Positions 25,661-36,840 of a stretch of 64,000 nucleotides of DNA are shown here, one piece after another. The stretch comes from Macquaria australasica. Lineage: Eukaryota; Chordata; Actinopteri; Centrarchiformes; Percichthyidae. The stretch spans positions 1,364,001-1,428,000 of the forward strand of contig SEMN01000063.1 of NCBI GenBank assembly GCA_005408345.1. The letters are read 5' to 3'. Numbering within the stretch: position 1 is the stretch's first letter; the number at the start of each line of letters is the position of its first letter. Position numbers and translations under genes: made by a program. A model generated the notes under the pieces. The model saw nothing but the letters and a program-made list of their open reading frames with translations, did not search any database and was not told the origin of the DNA.

Positions 25661-25679
25661 TACCTCCAGTAAATCGGTT

Positions 25680-26010
25680 CACTGACCCCCCCGTCACCTC
25701 TCCATCGTCCTTAACAGTTTTCATAGCGTCCCCCGGTCTCCCGACAACGTCGAAAATATCTTCTCTCACCGGCTTTTTCTTTGTCTGCCCACAGGAAACG
25801 GGTGAAATCGGAGGTGTCGGCGTTGTTCTGTCCGGTTGCCACATTTAAAAAAAGTAACGACAGGATCAGGATCATTAAGTAATCAACGGTCATCACCGGT
25901 CAGGTGTTCATGGCAGCACGCGCCCGCCGAGTGCCCGGACCTGCGACCCCGCCCACCGCTCGCCGCAGGCACGGGACCGGAGAGGTGTCCTAACCCACGA
26001 AGTGTCCAGC
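25680..26010 (-). promoter_or_regulatory. CpG-island promoter region
   Basis: CpG-dense, GC-rich DNA in otherwise AT-rich surroundings, with a GC-box-like 'ccccgcccacc' near 25,946. It overlaps the start of a minus-strand signal-peptide frame. This is the usual look of a vertebrate housekeeping or developmental promoter. No TATA box is apparent. Confidence 0.6.
25770..25896 (-). CDS. Probable first coding exon, secreted or membrane protein
   Basis: On the minus strand, tandem ATGs at 25,896 and 25,893 open a frame starting MTVDYLMILILSLLFLNVAT, a textbook signal peptide, followed by an acidic polar segment ending ADKEKA. A strong donor (G|GTGAGA) lies at 25,770. The second ATG has A at -3. 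If that donor is not used, the frame stops at about 25,711. A second, offset frame starting MWQPDRTT at 25,844 stays open to another strong donor (GGAG|GTAAGA) at 25,664, but its ATG context is poor. The CpG island supports a real promoter. I do not recognise the protein in either frame; downstream exons would lie at lower coordinates and were not identified. Confidence 0.45.
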
Positions 26011-26039
26011 ATGGATACACGTTAATGGTTTCGTGTTGG

Positions 26040-26440
26040 AAAACCGGACATTTAGTGCGACACCTGCCATGTCCTTACTTATTTTTATGTATTTATTTCA
26101 TACATAAATGTAGGTAAAAGGTACAATCAGTAACAACCGCCAAAATAAAACCCCTTGATTGACCCCCTGCTATCACTCTTATCTGACTGACTTTTGATAC
26201 ATGGACTAACGAGAAAATAACAACTAAATCTAACTTGCATGTCAGTGAATAACGATTAAAATAATGAATGGAAATAAATGTTGTCTGATGCTGCTAAGGT
26301 TTTTTCAATCATCTGGGTATAACAGACCTTTTCTTGCCTATGGTAAGTTGAGAAACACACAAACTTTGTTCTTTTTTTGTTATCTAATAAGATAGGCAGG
26401 TAGTATTAGGTTAAGTATTTACTTAATAAAACTTGTCTAG
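26040..26440. other. Non-coding stretch without recognised genes
   Basis: AT-rich upstream flank of the CpG island. Nothing else was seen. Confidence 0.35.
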
Positions 26441-26447
26441 ACTAAAC

Positions 26448-26700
26448 CCAGTGTTTCCCAACATTTTTTTGCTTGTGATCCACACACTTATTTTATTTGA
26501 ATAATTTTTAGAGGCAAATCTTTTCACAAGAAAAAAAAAAGAGAAAAGTCTGATAAAATAAAGATAATTTGGTGTAGTAAAGGTAGTTTATTGTGTGCTT
26601 TCCTATCCTGTTTATCATCTCATGACTTGTTTGATTTGTTTTGTGACCCCTTGTGAGGGTCCTGACCCCCAGTTGGGTGCAACTGGCTTAACCACTCCAA
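26448..26700 (+). repeat. Degraded dispersed repeat ('gtgtttcccaac')
   Basis: Begins 'agtgtttcccaacattttt' followed by 'gcttgtgatccacac' and ends near 'ttgtgaccccttgtgagggt'. This arrangement recurs in fish genomes as an old interspersed repeat; the class is unknown. Confidence 0.4.
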
Positions 26701-27730
26701 AAACAAATTAGAAACAAGATACCACTTGCAAAGCAGATTTTCATCTTCAATTCAAAGTATTTAATTATGGAAATACTGTATCTGTAATTTATATGGTCAA
26801 ACAATTACAGATGCGGTCTTTTGTGTTCATTTTAAAGCAAACTATTCCAAAAAGCCATGCAGCACAACATCATTAAGAGCCTAATTCGGCTAAAAATCTT
26901 AAAGGAAAAGTACTATATGTATAGCAATGTGGTATTAAACTGAATTATTTGAATGGGTGAAATAAGATTTGACTTATCTATTGCTGAAATATATCGCTCA
27001 AGTACAACCGTCCAGATGATGCCAACTTTCAGCCCCCTGTTCACCTGTTATCCACAGTGTGGGTCTGCAGCTATAATGCTGGAACAGTTTGGCATATGCA
27101 ACTACTAAAAGTTTTGGGCGGGTCATTTTATGATCTTCTATGGGAAATATACCACAGCTATTTCCAAATAATCCAGAATGACTATAACACAGGTATTTGT
27201 ATGAGGCCTATACTGTAAGAAGCCTACTGTAGCTTCTGTGGTATTATCCCCACAGGGTATGTGTACCATTGGTGTTTTTCAGAATCCATCTATTATTACA
27301 TTTTATTTTTAGAGGCAAACTGTCCAGATTATGCTGTTTTTAGACGGCATTCACCAGCTGTTAAAAGGGGGAGAACTGCTATCAGCTGAGTGCTAGGAGC
27401 TGTTGGCTGTGGCAGGTAAGTACTCACTTACAATACAATACTCACAGGGTTCTTTGTTACTTAGTGCGAAGAACCCTCAGGTAGGCTAGATGTGCTTTAT
27501 ATAGCACACCCTTAGAACACTTTTACAAAGGTTGTATCCCAGAGACCATATCTGGTAAAGCTTTTATTTGTATCTGTAGGTGGGAGTCAAACCTTTGATC
27601 ATAGAAGCCATGCTGCACTTTTTCTTACCTTCGCTATAAAAACTAAAAAGTCCAAGTTAGAAATCTTTTTGTTGATTGTGGCTCACAGCACTGCCACAGT
27701 AATGACTAAATCAGCTGTTTATCATCTAAA
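26700..27730. other. Non-coding stretch without recognised genes
   Basis: No exon, repeat or RNA gene was recognised. Confidence 0.35.
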
Positions 27731-27732
27731 AA

Positions 27733-28125
27733 TTGTCATGATCCACCATACATGGACTGTGTGTGTTGTTGTTGTTGTTTCCTGTTTTATTTTGAAATTC
27801 TTACCTGTCTTGTCTGTTCAGTTCCTGCCCTCGTGTCTCTGATTATCCACACCTGCTCCCCATTACTCACCTGCCCCTGATTCCCTGATTAGCCAAGTCC
27901 CTATTTATACCAGTGCCCTTCCTCTGTTTTCTTGTCAATTCATACTGTTTGTTGGACTGCTTGTCTTGTGCTAGTTTTGTACATTATCCTTGTGCTTCTG
28001 TTCCCCAAAGCTGTTACCTGTCTACACCTACATGTAAGTGTATTGTTGTGAAGTAAACCTTTGAACTGCTGGAGCTTTGACTGTCTGCATTTGGGTCCTT
28101 CCCCCGTGCCTAGATTTAGAGAAAC
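27733..28125 (+). mobile_element. Promoter-bearing repeat, possibly a solo LTR-like element
   Basis: Opens 'attgtcatgatcc' and contains 'cctgttttattttgaaattc', 'ccacacctgctcccc', a TATTTATA box (27,902) and 'aagtaaacctttgaactgc', ending 'ctgcatttgggtccttccc'. The overall order is familiar from a high-copy teleost repeat that carries its own promoter-like and polyadenylation-like motifs. No reading frame is present. Assigning it to LTR or DNA transposons would need a repeat library. Confidence 0.5.
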
Positions 28126-28229
28126 TCATTCATGCCTTCATCTCCAGCAGGGTGCAACATGTGCTTGTTCTTGATCTTTTCAAAAAGACAACTGCAAGAC
28201 ATTTTAACTGCTGCCTCTACCATAACGAG

Positions 28230-28625
28230 AACAAAGACAACTGAACACATTACACCAGCTCCACGTTAGTTATAGAACAGATTTCAAAGTGCTTCTGCTA
28301 GTTTATAAATCACATAACAGCCGAAGGCCAAAATATGTTTCTGATATGGTTGAAGAATATAAACCCAGTTGGTCCCTTAGATCTCATGGAAACAGGTTTT
28401 GTGCCTCCAGTCAGAAGCAAACACGGTAAAGATGCACCACTTGATGATGCACCCCAACTTTAGCCACTTTCAAGTCCAAATTTCAAATTATCTTATTTTT
28501 CCATGCCTTTGATTGAGCTCCTCCACTGCACTTTTATTTGATTTGCTTCTAAATGTTTTGTTTTTAAATACCTTTTTATTGTCTTGTATGTAAAGCAATT
28601 CGGATTGCAATTGAAACTGAATGGA
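28230..28625 (+). mobile_element. 3' remnant of a non-LTR retrotransposon (L2-like)
   Basis: With a few frameshifts, the sequence reads like the end of a LINE reverse transcriptase: a YRTDFK-like stretch, then 'LLVYKS', then 'RPKYVSDMV' and 'SLRSHGNRF'. A 3' UTR follows with 'tgtatgtaaagcaattcgga', close to the 'tgtaaagcactttgaattg' ending common to fish L2-type elements. Truncated and inactive. Confidence 0.55.
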
Positions 28626-28689
28626 TAAATTCAGTGTGAAAGTTCCTTCTCGACTTTGACAAAAGAAAATTCTTAACTCAAGGTCCAAT

Positions 28690-29290
28690 TAATTGTTTTT
28701 TTTTCAGGACTTTCAACCACATCTCACTGTCTTCCTCTGCAGATGGAGTTTGTGCAGTATACATGGAGATAGTTCAGTTGTCATCATGTGACCTAAGTAT
28801 AGAACTTCTGTCATGTGCCTCTGCTGAGGAAGACCGTAAGATGTAGCTGAAAGCTCCAGAAAAAACTAGTAAGTGGACCTTGAGTGATGTTTTTTTTTTC
28901 TGTTAAATTACATAGATTATATTTAAACAAGATTAAAATTGTTCTAGGAGTCTACACTGTCATTGGTCTCAAAACAAGTATAAAAACATCTCTATTAGCC
29001 AACAACAACTGCTTTACGGTCATTTTTTTTATCCCAAGAGCAAAGTTTAGTGTTTGGATTTAGTGACCACAGAACTGAAAACGCACTCTATTAACATAAA
29101 TGATATAAATGCTCTGAAATTAAGCCCCATCGACAGGTAGTCCATCTTTGTCTGATGGTTAAATAGCGCAAGTGGTTGCTGAACTTCGGCATAAACCAGG
29201 AGGACTACATAAAAAAAAAAAAAAAAGCTCATGAAGCCAAAAGGGACTGAAATCCACACTTTCTCACTATAAGAAATTCACTAGTGCCTG
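28690..29290. other. Non-coding stretch without recognised genes
   Basis: AT-rich, with T-runs and an A16 run at 29,212-29,227. No feature is supported. Confidence 0.35.
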
Positions 29291-29299
29291 GAAGCAGAT

Positions 29300-29620
29300 T
29301 AGCGTTCCTCCTTTTCAGCCTGAGGTGATTTCCTTTTCATTTCTCTGCCATATCAATGCTTCACATCTCCCCCTCCACATGTTTCACCACTCTTTGAGCT
29401 GGAGAGAATCTCCCCCTGCTCCTCTGCTCTCCCTAATAAGCCAGAGCGAGATTCCTTGGCTGACAGCTGTTCCAGATGGCATTATTACTCTGCGGTTTCA
29501 CAGTCAGCTGGCTCAGGATCCACCACCGGCGGAGGTGGCTGTCCCCACGCGTCAACATCAACACCAACACCAACATCAACATATGGCAGTGTTATGTAAT
29601 ACCGTATCTATGGGGTGATA
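29300..29620. other. GC-richer unique block with a hexamer repeat
   Basis: Higher complexity and GC than the flanks. It contains 'gctgacagctgtt' and, at 29,549-29,581, about five imperfect 'caacat/caacac' hexamer units. A plus-strand frame spans it but lacks splice sites and family resemblance, and its Gln-His run is just the hexamer repeat. It may be a conserved non-coding element. Confidence 0.3.
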
Positions 29621-29639
29621 AGTTACAGTGATCACCCAA

Positions 29640-30950
29640 CGAGCTCTCCTCCTTTCTCTTCATTTTGGTGGTGCTTCAATTTGACAAAAGCTGGGTTTTA
29701 AGGACTGCTTTCCTTTCTGCAGTATTTTTATATGCACATACAGAAATGCATTGGAGATGACAGTTACTGTACAGTGTTGAGTTAAAGGTAAAGGTGAGAA
29801 AACCACAGAATTGGTTGTGATGAACATAGAAGATGATACACTGGACTGTGTCAGTGTTTCTGCTCCTGCATAGACCCCCTTGCATGTCTCTGTTTTGCTC
29901 AGTTTACCCATTCTTACATTTTTACCTAATATTAAAATGTTTTTCATATATTTGTTCTTACTCTTATATTTCTTGTGTTTAGAAATTCCAGCTGACGTAG
30001 GACAGCTTCCTCTGGAACAACAAAATGGTTTATGCAACTTCAACTACTATTCAAGACTTGTAAACAGACATTGATGTGTAAAATTGGTGTTCCCCTTTAA
30101 GAGCTATAAATCTTTCTCAGGGGTTGGTAGAGACCAAAACAGAGGTAACAGGGGAGTGTTGAATGAGTAAATAGGCAACTGTTGACTTACAAGTTCACTA
30201 TATAATGTGAAAATATGTCAGTGTTGAGTTTTTTTTTTTTTAAAGGAGTTCCTTGCCTTCTTAATGAACATGGGCTGTGTTAGAAACTGTAGATGCTGTA
30301 AGCCTGTAAAATATGAGACATAGCATGTGATACTGGCCTGTTCAGTTACACAGGATTTGATTTTCTATTTGAATATCCAACCACTAATTTCACAAGATCT
30401 CCTCTGTACATTTCTGATCTAATAAAAGTGATTGGCATAGATTCAGATTGGTTCCTTACAAAATGCAACGGATAAGGAGTAAATTGTGTATTTCTGCCTG
30501 TGTGTGACAGACACAGGTGACAGTGTGTTTGATGTTGATGTAGTTGTTACTGTATGCCAGGCCCTTCATAAACCTTCTGCCCTTTCTTTGAACGGCCAAC
30601 TCTTTGTTGAATCCAACCCCTCCGTCGCACCCAACACGTGTTCACGCACCAACCTTCCCACTCGCCCATCAATACCGCACAAATGTGCACATTCACAATC
30701 CATATGGACACATGCTGACATACACAACCTGACACACACACACCCAAAAATTCACACTCACCCGTGTGCTCAAATATGCTGCAGTGTTTATGTACTGATT
30801 AGCAAATGCTTGTGCAGAGCACAAACAAGCACATCAGAACATACATCTGTAAGACACACACACACACACAGACGTCACACTCCTGAGTTGGGGCTTACTC
30901 TATTGGCTGGTCTTAACTGCTTTGTAGTATTTTTAGGCCTGTTATTCTGG
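29640..30950. other. Upstream flank of the KY gene, CA-rich near its end
   Basis: No gene was recognised. 30,720-30,870 contains scattered CACACA blocks. The T-run at 30,228-30,241 is low complexity. Confidence 0.35.
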
Positions 30951-30978
30951 GGCCTGTCCTGGCAGGCCACTGGGAGAG

Positions 30979-30986
30979 TATATAAG
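30979..30986 (+). promoter_or_regulatory. ky: TATA box of the KY-family gene
   Basis: TATATAAG flanked by G/C bases, about 30 bp upstream of the inferred transcript start near 31,010. It precedes a short leader that ends in a strong donor at 31,082. TATA-driven promoters suit a tissue-restricted, for example muscle, gene. Confidence 0.6.
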
Positions 30987-31009
30987 CCTCCCCCTGCAAC
31001 TGGGGACCA

Positions 31010-31082
31010 CTGAAAACACAGTGGAAACATCTCTGCCCGACACTCCAGCAAACATCCAGCAGGAATTTAAAAACCTCTCAGG
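31010..31082 (+). other. ky: Non-coding first exon of the KY-family gene
   Basis: A 73-nt leader between the TATA box and a near-consensus donor (CTCAGG|GTGAGTAA). The next acceptor (ctctggttag|g) is at 32,013, making a 931-nt 5' UTR intron. Inferred from splice and promoter signals only; the exact start is approximate. Confidence 0.5.
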
Positions 31083-31364
31083 GTGAGTAAAAGCCTCAGT
31101 GACTGTATATGTAGCGACAGTTAAACCTACCTAGACTGGGTTTACCCACCTTTACTTTAGTGAGTGTGAATCTGACATAAATAAGCATTTTCAGTTAGTC
31201 ATCATGAACAATGAAGGAAGTATCAGTGGTACTAAACTGCTGTATGATTTGTTTGGAGAAATAAGTACTATTCTGAAAAAAATCATGATTTTATTTTATC
31301 TTTGGGCTTGGATTTACTTCAACATAAGGGGTGATACCTCACGATATCCTTTAAGACCTTCGCT

Positions 31365-31555
31365 TTAGTCACACTCCAGGAAGGTCAGAGGTCGGGGTCA
31401 GCTGCAACATAGTGCCCACAGAGCTAATGGGACTTAGCGGCCAGCTGAAGGACACTTGAGCTGGGTGGATACTTGCCAACACGGGGCTTCAGCCTGGGTC
31501 ATCTGGTTGAAGGACGGCCAGTGTCTCCACTGTGCCAACCTGCTGTCCCTTCAAA
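31365..31555 (-). mobile_element. Short interspersed repeat remnant in KY intron 1
   Basis: Contains 'aaggtcagaggtcggggtca', 'gaaggacacttgagc', 'ccaacacggggcttcagcct' and 'tctccactgtgccaacc', blocks typical of a tRNA-related fish SINE (box-B-like GGGCTTCAGCC). No protein coding. Confidence 0.4.
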
Positions 31556-32019
31556 AGAATGTCATTTTTAAACAGATTATTAAGTTTCAGTCAAAAAATG
31601 TTTACACGTTGCACACATGTTGAACACGGCCATCATTCTGCAGGTTCATCACATATAGGAAGTTATAAGGTCATACTAATCTGGTGAAGGCTTTGACTTT
31701 CTTTGCGCTGCTGGCTGTGACAGTGACTAATGATTTCAACCTTTACGTTAATTTCTGGTCATGAATAGACATGATATAATTGCCAATTCATCACTGTCTT
31801 ACACAGAATGCACTGTATAGAATATACTTTCTGCTTCACTCAGTGCAGCATGTGCAAAGGTCCGATGGATCTTTTGTGAAGGGTTCCCACAGCAGCCATG
31901 TGTCTCATTTTAAGCTATTGATCTGAAGCCCTAACTGCTCACAGGATTAAGCACATTAGCTTAAAGAAAATGGCTATTGTTTTTTAAATAGTATCTACCT
32001 TCTCTCTGGTTAGGACGCC

Positions 32020-32034
32020 ATGCTTCCAGCATAA
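32020..32034 (+). promoter_or_regulatory. ky: Four-codon uORF overlapping the KY start codon
   Basis: ATG at 32,020 encodes Met-Leu-Pro-Ala and stops at TAA 32,032-32,034. The last A of that stop is the first base of the main ATG (TAATG). It is present if the acceptor at 32,013 is used; an alternative AG at 32,028-32,029 would remove it. Such overlap can permit termination-reinitiation. Confidence 0.5.
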
Positions 32035-35000
32035 TGGCAGCTAAAGTTGCAATTAAGAAGTTCTCCTTCCCCTTCTCCTGTGCTGCACGCCTTTCTCAGC
32101 AAGATGAGGTGACCCAGACGGGATGTGTACAGGCGAAGGCCCTGGAACTTCATGACCTTAAGGAGAATCCAATCTTGACCGAATCAAGCCCTGTTGCAGT
32201 TATAGGAGCTCTGGTACATGATGAGAACCAGGTCCAGGAGAGTCCAAAGCCTCCTCCTGGGGGAGACATGGCAGCTACCCAGGTCCTGGTCTGTGCCGAA
32301 GCTTCCCAGAGTGCTGTGCTCTCCAGGAGGAGTGTTTTTGAGAAACTGACTGTTGAAAGTGAAGATCAGCGTCCTGCGGCAAAGAGACAGCTGTCGTCCG
32401 AGAGCGCAGCCAGGACCATCGCCGGGGTGAAGAAGAGCGCAGTGAGGAAGGAGGCCGAGGAACAGAGGCACCTGAAACCGAAAACACACCTGGGACAGAG
32501 GGTGTCACCATGCCCTGTGGCGGCAGGGAAGAGGAGGCGTCGAAAGGACCTCTTCACCAATTCCGAGGTCTTCCACAGGGTTGATTCACATGTCATCAGG
32601 ACAGGAGCAGAGGTGACGACACTTATACAGTACATCCTAGTAAAACATAACATAGGAAGTGCTAAGATTTTTACTGTTTCCGGCCAAAGTGCAAATCTAC
32701 CTGCTATTCTTTCTCATTGGTAAAAACAGAATATTTACAGTGACTAACATGAGTCCATGCTTCACCTGTTAAGCTAAACAGAACTACCAATTTATAGTCA
32801 GTCATGCATTTACTTCAACTAAGGACATTTCCAGCAGTCAAAAACAAAACCAAAGCTAACTAAGAACAACAAAAACAAAGCCAAAAACAGAGATGGGTCT
32901 TTGTGTTCCTGAGCTCTGCAGGAAAAGCATTAAAGGTTTGATAACATCTACTCATCTACTGCAATAAAACCATAACAAATACTACAGCTCTCAGGCAGCA
33001 CTCACCTTCAATACACTGAATGACACTGAAAGATGCTGGCAAACAGGATGATGGAAAAAAACGACTCAATTTTTCGATACCTATATTAATTAATTAGTTA
33101 CATAGGATTAATAAAAACCTATAAAAACCAATTTCATCTAACAGTGAATAACCTTTGTGTGTGTGTGTGTGTGTATGTGTGTGTTGCAGCTGAAGGAAAA
33201 GTGTGTGTATGATGTGAAGAGGATAGTACAGAGCATCACACAAGGAGCCAGAAATGAGCTGGAGAGTGTTCGTGCCATCTGGGTCTGGCTGTGCCACAAC
33301 ATCGGTGGGTATTTATTTACTGAACTATACATACATGCATCTAAATCCTAGCGTTCTGTAATATATCACATTATGGACTTTAGAATAGATAATCTATCTA
33401 TGTTTAAGAGCAGGTGCTATATTTATACCTAGTTTTGGAATAAAAGGACTGTTTTCTTCATAGAGTATGATGTAAGTGGGTACCTTGGCCACTCAGAGAA
33501 GCTGAGCTCCCCAGAGGAGGTGATAGCGGCCGGTCGGGGTGTGTGCTGCGGTTACTCCAACCTCTGTACAGAGATGTGCAGGTAAACACAACAAAACTAA
33601 AATCTTTAAATAAATTAGACACTAGGAAAAATGGCTTTTCTCAATGTCTTAGACTAAAGCCACATATAATGGCACAACAGATGTTAATTTGTAAAGACTA
33701 ATGTGTAATCTCTTATACTACAAATCACATATATTTTACATTACCAGCGACCATTTTTCAAACCATACAAGTGAACAGTGCTATTACTACCTTCCAGGAA
33801 GTTATATTTTTTACCCATTCGTACTACTCCATGAAAACTGTCTTAACTGACTAATTTCTATTTTCAATGAGGTTTCAAGTCTCTGCAAATTAAAGCTGCA
33901 TTAATTGATGTTTTGGGCCACATGGGGGCAGCAGTACAAGCTATAAAGTACAAAATTATCACCTTATAAAGTTGTTATGGCTAATGTGTTGACATATACA
34001 GTAGTTACAATATAAGTGGGATATTCACTTTCTGTTTATCTCCATTTGGGTTCCCAACCAACTCTTGAGGGAAACGTCTGGGCAGGTAGTGCACAGTGAG
34101 TTTATGAGAACTTTTTAGCTGAAAACAACTGCCAGCTGCAGCGTAAATACGGTTGATGAAATTGAAGTTTGTGGGCCAGAGAACCAAAACAATGAGCTAA
34201 AAGATTCTAAAAGGCTCTTTAGATATGAGGGGAAATGCAGAGTCGGTCGATAATTGTAGGTTCATCATCTACGGTATGTGTTCATCACTACCAGTGACCC
34301 CTTTTTATAGATAGCTATTGGATCCATTGTTAAAATAAAATTTCATATTTTTTTCAAGAGAGACATGTTGAATGAAAAAAAATAGTCAGTCACTGTATAC
34401 GGAGAAAAACATATCGCACAAAATGATGCCGTGTTGAATTACAGTTTTTTATTAATCTAGAAAGTGTCCTTTCTATTCACATTCTTCCATCCAGTCATTC
34501 AGTATTGTGCTGCATTCTGCATCCTTGATCCCTTCTGAGTTCAAGCTAGATATTTCCAGAATAAATCATGTGCACTGAATCAACTGAAGACTGAAGACCT
34601 ACAGCACAAACAACCTTGAACTTGAGTTTAAGGACACAGGATATAAAACAAAAAACAGTGAGCGTGCTCTGTTTGGTTTGTGTTTACAGAGAAGTGGGCA
34701 TTGAGTGCCAAGAAGTTCCGGGCCACAGTAAGGGCATCGGGTACCGTCAGGGCCAGAGCCTCAAGAATGTGAAATCTGATCACCTGTGGAACACTGTGCT
34801 TCTGGGAGGACAGTGGTTCCTAATGGATGCCTGTTGGGGAGCAGGACGAGTAGATATGGAACATGAAAGCTTCGTCAAAAGGTTTGAAAAGGGTAGAAGG
34901 ACTAAAGAATGATTCCACCACATTTACCATTCAGTGGTGATTTACTTTTAGAAGGAACGTTTTCTGTGACATAAGACCAAACTGGGAATTTAAAACCACA

Positions 35001-36840
35001 TCTGAGCGATTAGCACCACAGCACTGCAAATGTGACGAGTTTGCTCTTTTGTTTATTTTCATACACCCGAAACCAGCAGCGAGTTGAGTCTCAAACCAGT
35101 ATGCTGTCTCCATCTGTTGCCTCAAAGGTTCGACGATTTCTATTTCCTAACGGACCCTGAGGAGTTTATAGATTCGCACTTCCCCGATGAGGAGAAATGG
35201 CAGCTCCTGGACATGCCCATCACCCTGGAGGAGTTTGAGAGGAGGGTTTTCAAGACCTCAGCCTTCTTCACAATGGGGCTCAGGCTGATTCAGCCTCATC
35301 ACTCTCACATCGTCACAGGTCGGCCCTGAGTTTTGCTGATTTTACAAGGGGGTGTAAATGTATAAACATTTTATGAGATTATTTGCATATTTAGGTTTTG
35401 TTCAAAAACAAGCAAGTACTTGCTGATTCAGGCAATTATATTTGAATTAATTCATTCTTATCAATCTTATTTTTCTGTCTTTGCAATGAAAGAGAAATTA
35501 TGATTTCCTTCTCAGATGATGGCGAGGCAAATGTGTCCCTCGGCTTCTCCAGGCCAGCAACCTTTACCTATGAGATCACACAGCACCAGGACCTTCTCCA
35601 TTGTGGAGCTTCAGAGCAGAAGGAGTCTAGCAACTCCTCCTATGGCCTCCTAACAGTCTCCCATCGGAGCATGAAGCTGCAGCTCCTACCGCCTGCAAGT
35701 GGTGTGTATGACGTGAAGGTGTTTGCCAGACCTGAGACAGCCACCACGCCTCTGATTTGGGTCTGCTCCTTCACAGTTGAGTGTCTGACCCCCAGGGCCA
35801 TGGAGGAGATCCCAGAGAACCCCTTCTTGTCTTGGGGCCTGCAGCCTGTCGCAGGATCCCTGGGCATCGCAGGCAGCATCCAGGGCAGCGAGGTTGCTGA
35901 GGTGGAAGGTGTCTTTGAATTGGCGTTGAAGACGTCCAGGCCTCTAATGGTGTTGTGTGAACTGGTTCACCCAGAGCTGGAAGCTGCTGTAGCCAAGCGC
36001 TGCCTGGCTACTCAAATTCAAAAGGATGTCCTGACCTGCCATGTCCTGTGCCCCTTGCGTGGCTTCTACAGGCTGTCAGTGTTTGTGCGGGACTATGAGA
36101 AAACAGAAGTCAAGTTCCAGAACGCTGGAAACTTTCTGTTGCACTGCAAAGGGAAGGTGGTCAGTCCGGATGAGCTCTTCCCTCCAAACCTGGGCACGGC
36201 GTGCGGACCGGGGACCCGCACATCAGAGGCGGGGCTGTCCAAATTCAGCCACACAACTGCGCTAGTGGGTATCCAGCAAGGCAAGTGTAACATCACCTTC
36301 TACAACCAGCGGGACCTTGAGCTTCACACTGTGCTCAGCAGAGAAGAGAACAAAACAGCAGACATCCCGCTTTCACGCCACCTCTTCTGTACATACACAG
36401 ACAGCAAGGTGACGGTGAGCGTCAGCCTACCTGATGCTGGGGTGTATCGGCTGGGCCTGTATGCTAGGATCACCCCTGGTGGAGACTTCAACCCCATGTG
36501 TGACTTTGTTCTGAGGAACAGCTGTGATCAGCCGGGGCCTCCGTTCCCCTGTGTCTACTCAGCCTGGAGGAAAGGCTGCGTGCTCTTTGAGCCTCGCATG
36601 GGCCTGCTGGAGCCCCTCTCATGGGTCCGCTTCAGGGTGAGGGTCCCCGGGGCCCAAAGGGTGATCGTGGTGGGAGAGACGCGAACTGATCTGAAACTAA
36701 ATAAGAGCAGAGTCTGGGAGGGTGAGGTTTTCAGCGGAAATGGTCTCCAACAACTGAAACTGGCCGCCGCCTCGGGGGAGTCCAGTGACATGGCTGTTTT
36801 GATGACCTTTGACATCAACCAGTTGGAGAGAGAGGTGTGA
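32034..36840 (+). CDS. ky: Kyphoscoliosis peptidase (KY) family protein, complete
   Basis: Coding exons: 32034-32612, 33190-33304, 33464-33581, 34690-34881, 35128-35318 and 35516-36840. All are GT-AG, phases agree, and they total 839 aa. Residues 1-193 form a polar, basic N-terminal extension with KRRRRKD at 166-172. Residues about 194-390 are a transglutaminase-like core: GRGVCCGYS (Cys259, or less likely Cys260), SDHLWN (His302) and LMDACWG (Asp317) give an intact Cys-His-Asp triad. Residues about 399-839, all in one exon, form the beta-sandwich repeats typical of KY/hillarin proteins. Mammalian KY acts at the muscle Z-disc with filamin C and matters for neuromuscular maturation; that role is known for the family, not shown here. 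From memory mammalian KY is nearer 660 aa, so this may be a longer fish paralogue. Exon 3's acceptor is a (TG)n tract and exon 5's donor (GTTTGA) is weak. Confidence 0.9.
33155..33189 (+). repeat. ky: (TG)n tract forming the 3' splice site of KY coding exon 2
   Basis: A roughly 30-nt TG repeat, with one TATG interruption, runs directly into TTGCAG before the exon at 33,190. It replaces the usual polypyrimidine tract. UG repeats at 3' splice sites are known binding sites for TDP-43 and CELF proteins. Confidence 0.85.

Noticed and set aside
30486..31013. 175-codon plus-strand frame upstream of KY
   Set aside because: It ends inside the KY TATA/leader region, is CA-repeat driven in its middle, has no donor, and stops before the KY exon.
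32184..32653. Minus-strand frames opposite KY's first coding exon
   Set aside because: Shadows of the GC-rich plus-strand exon, whose phase joins correctly to five further exons.
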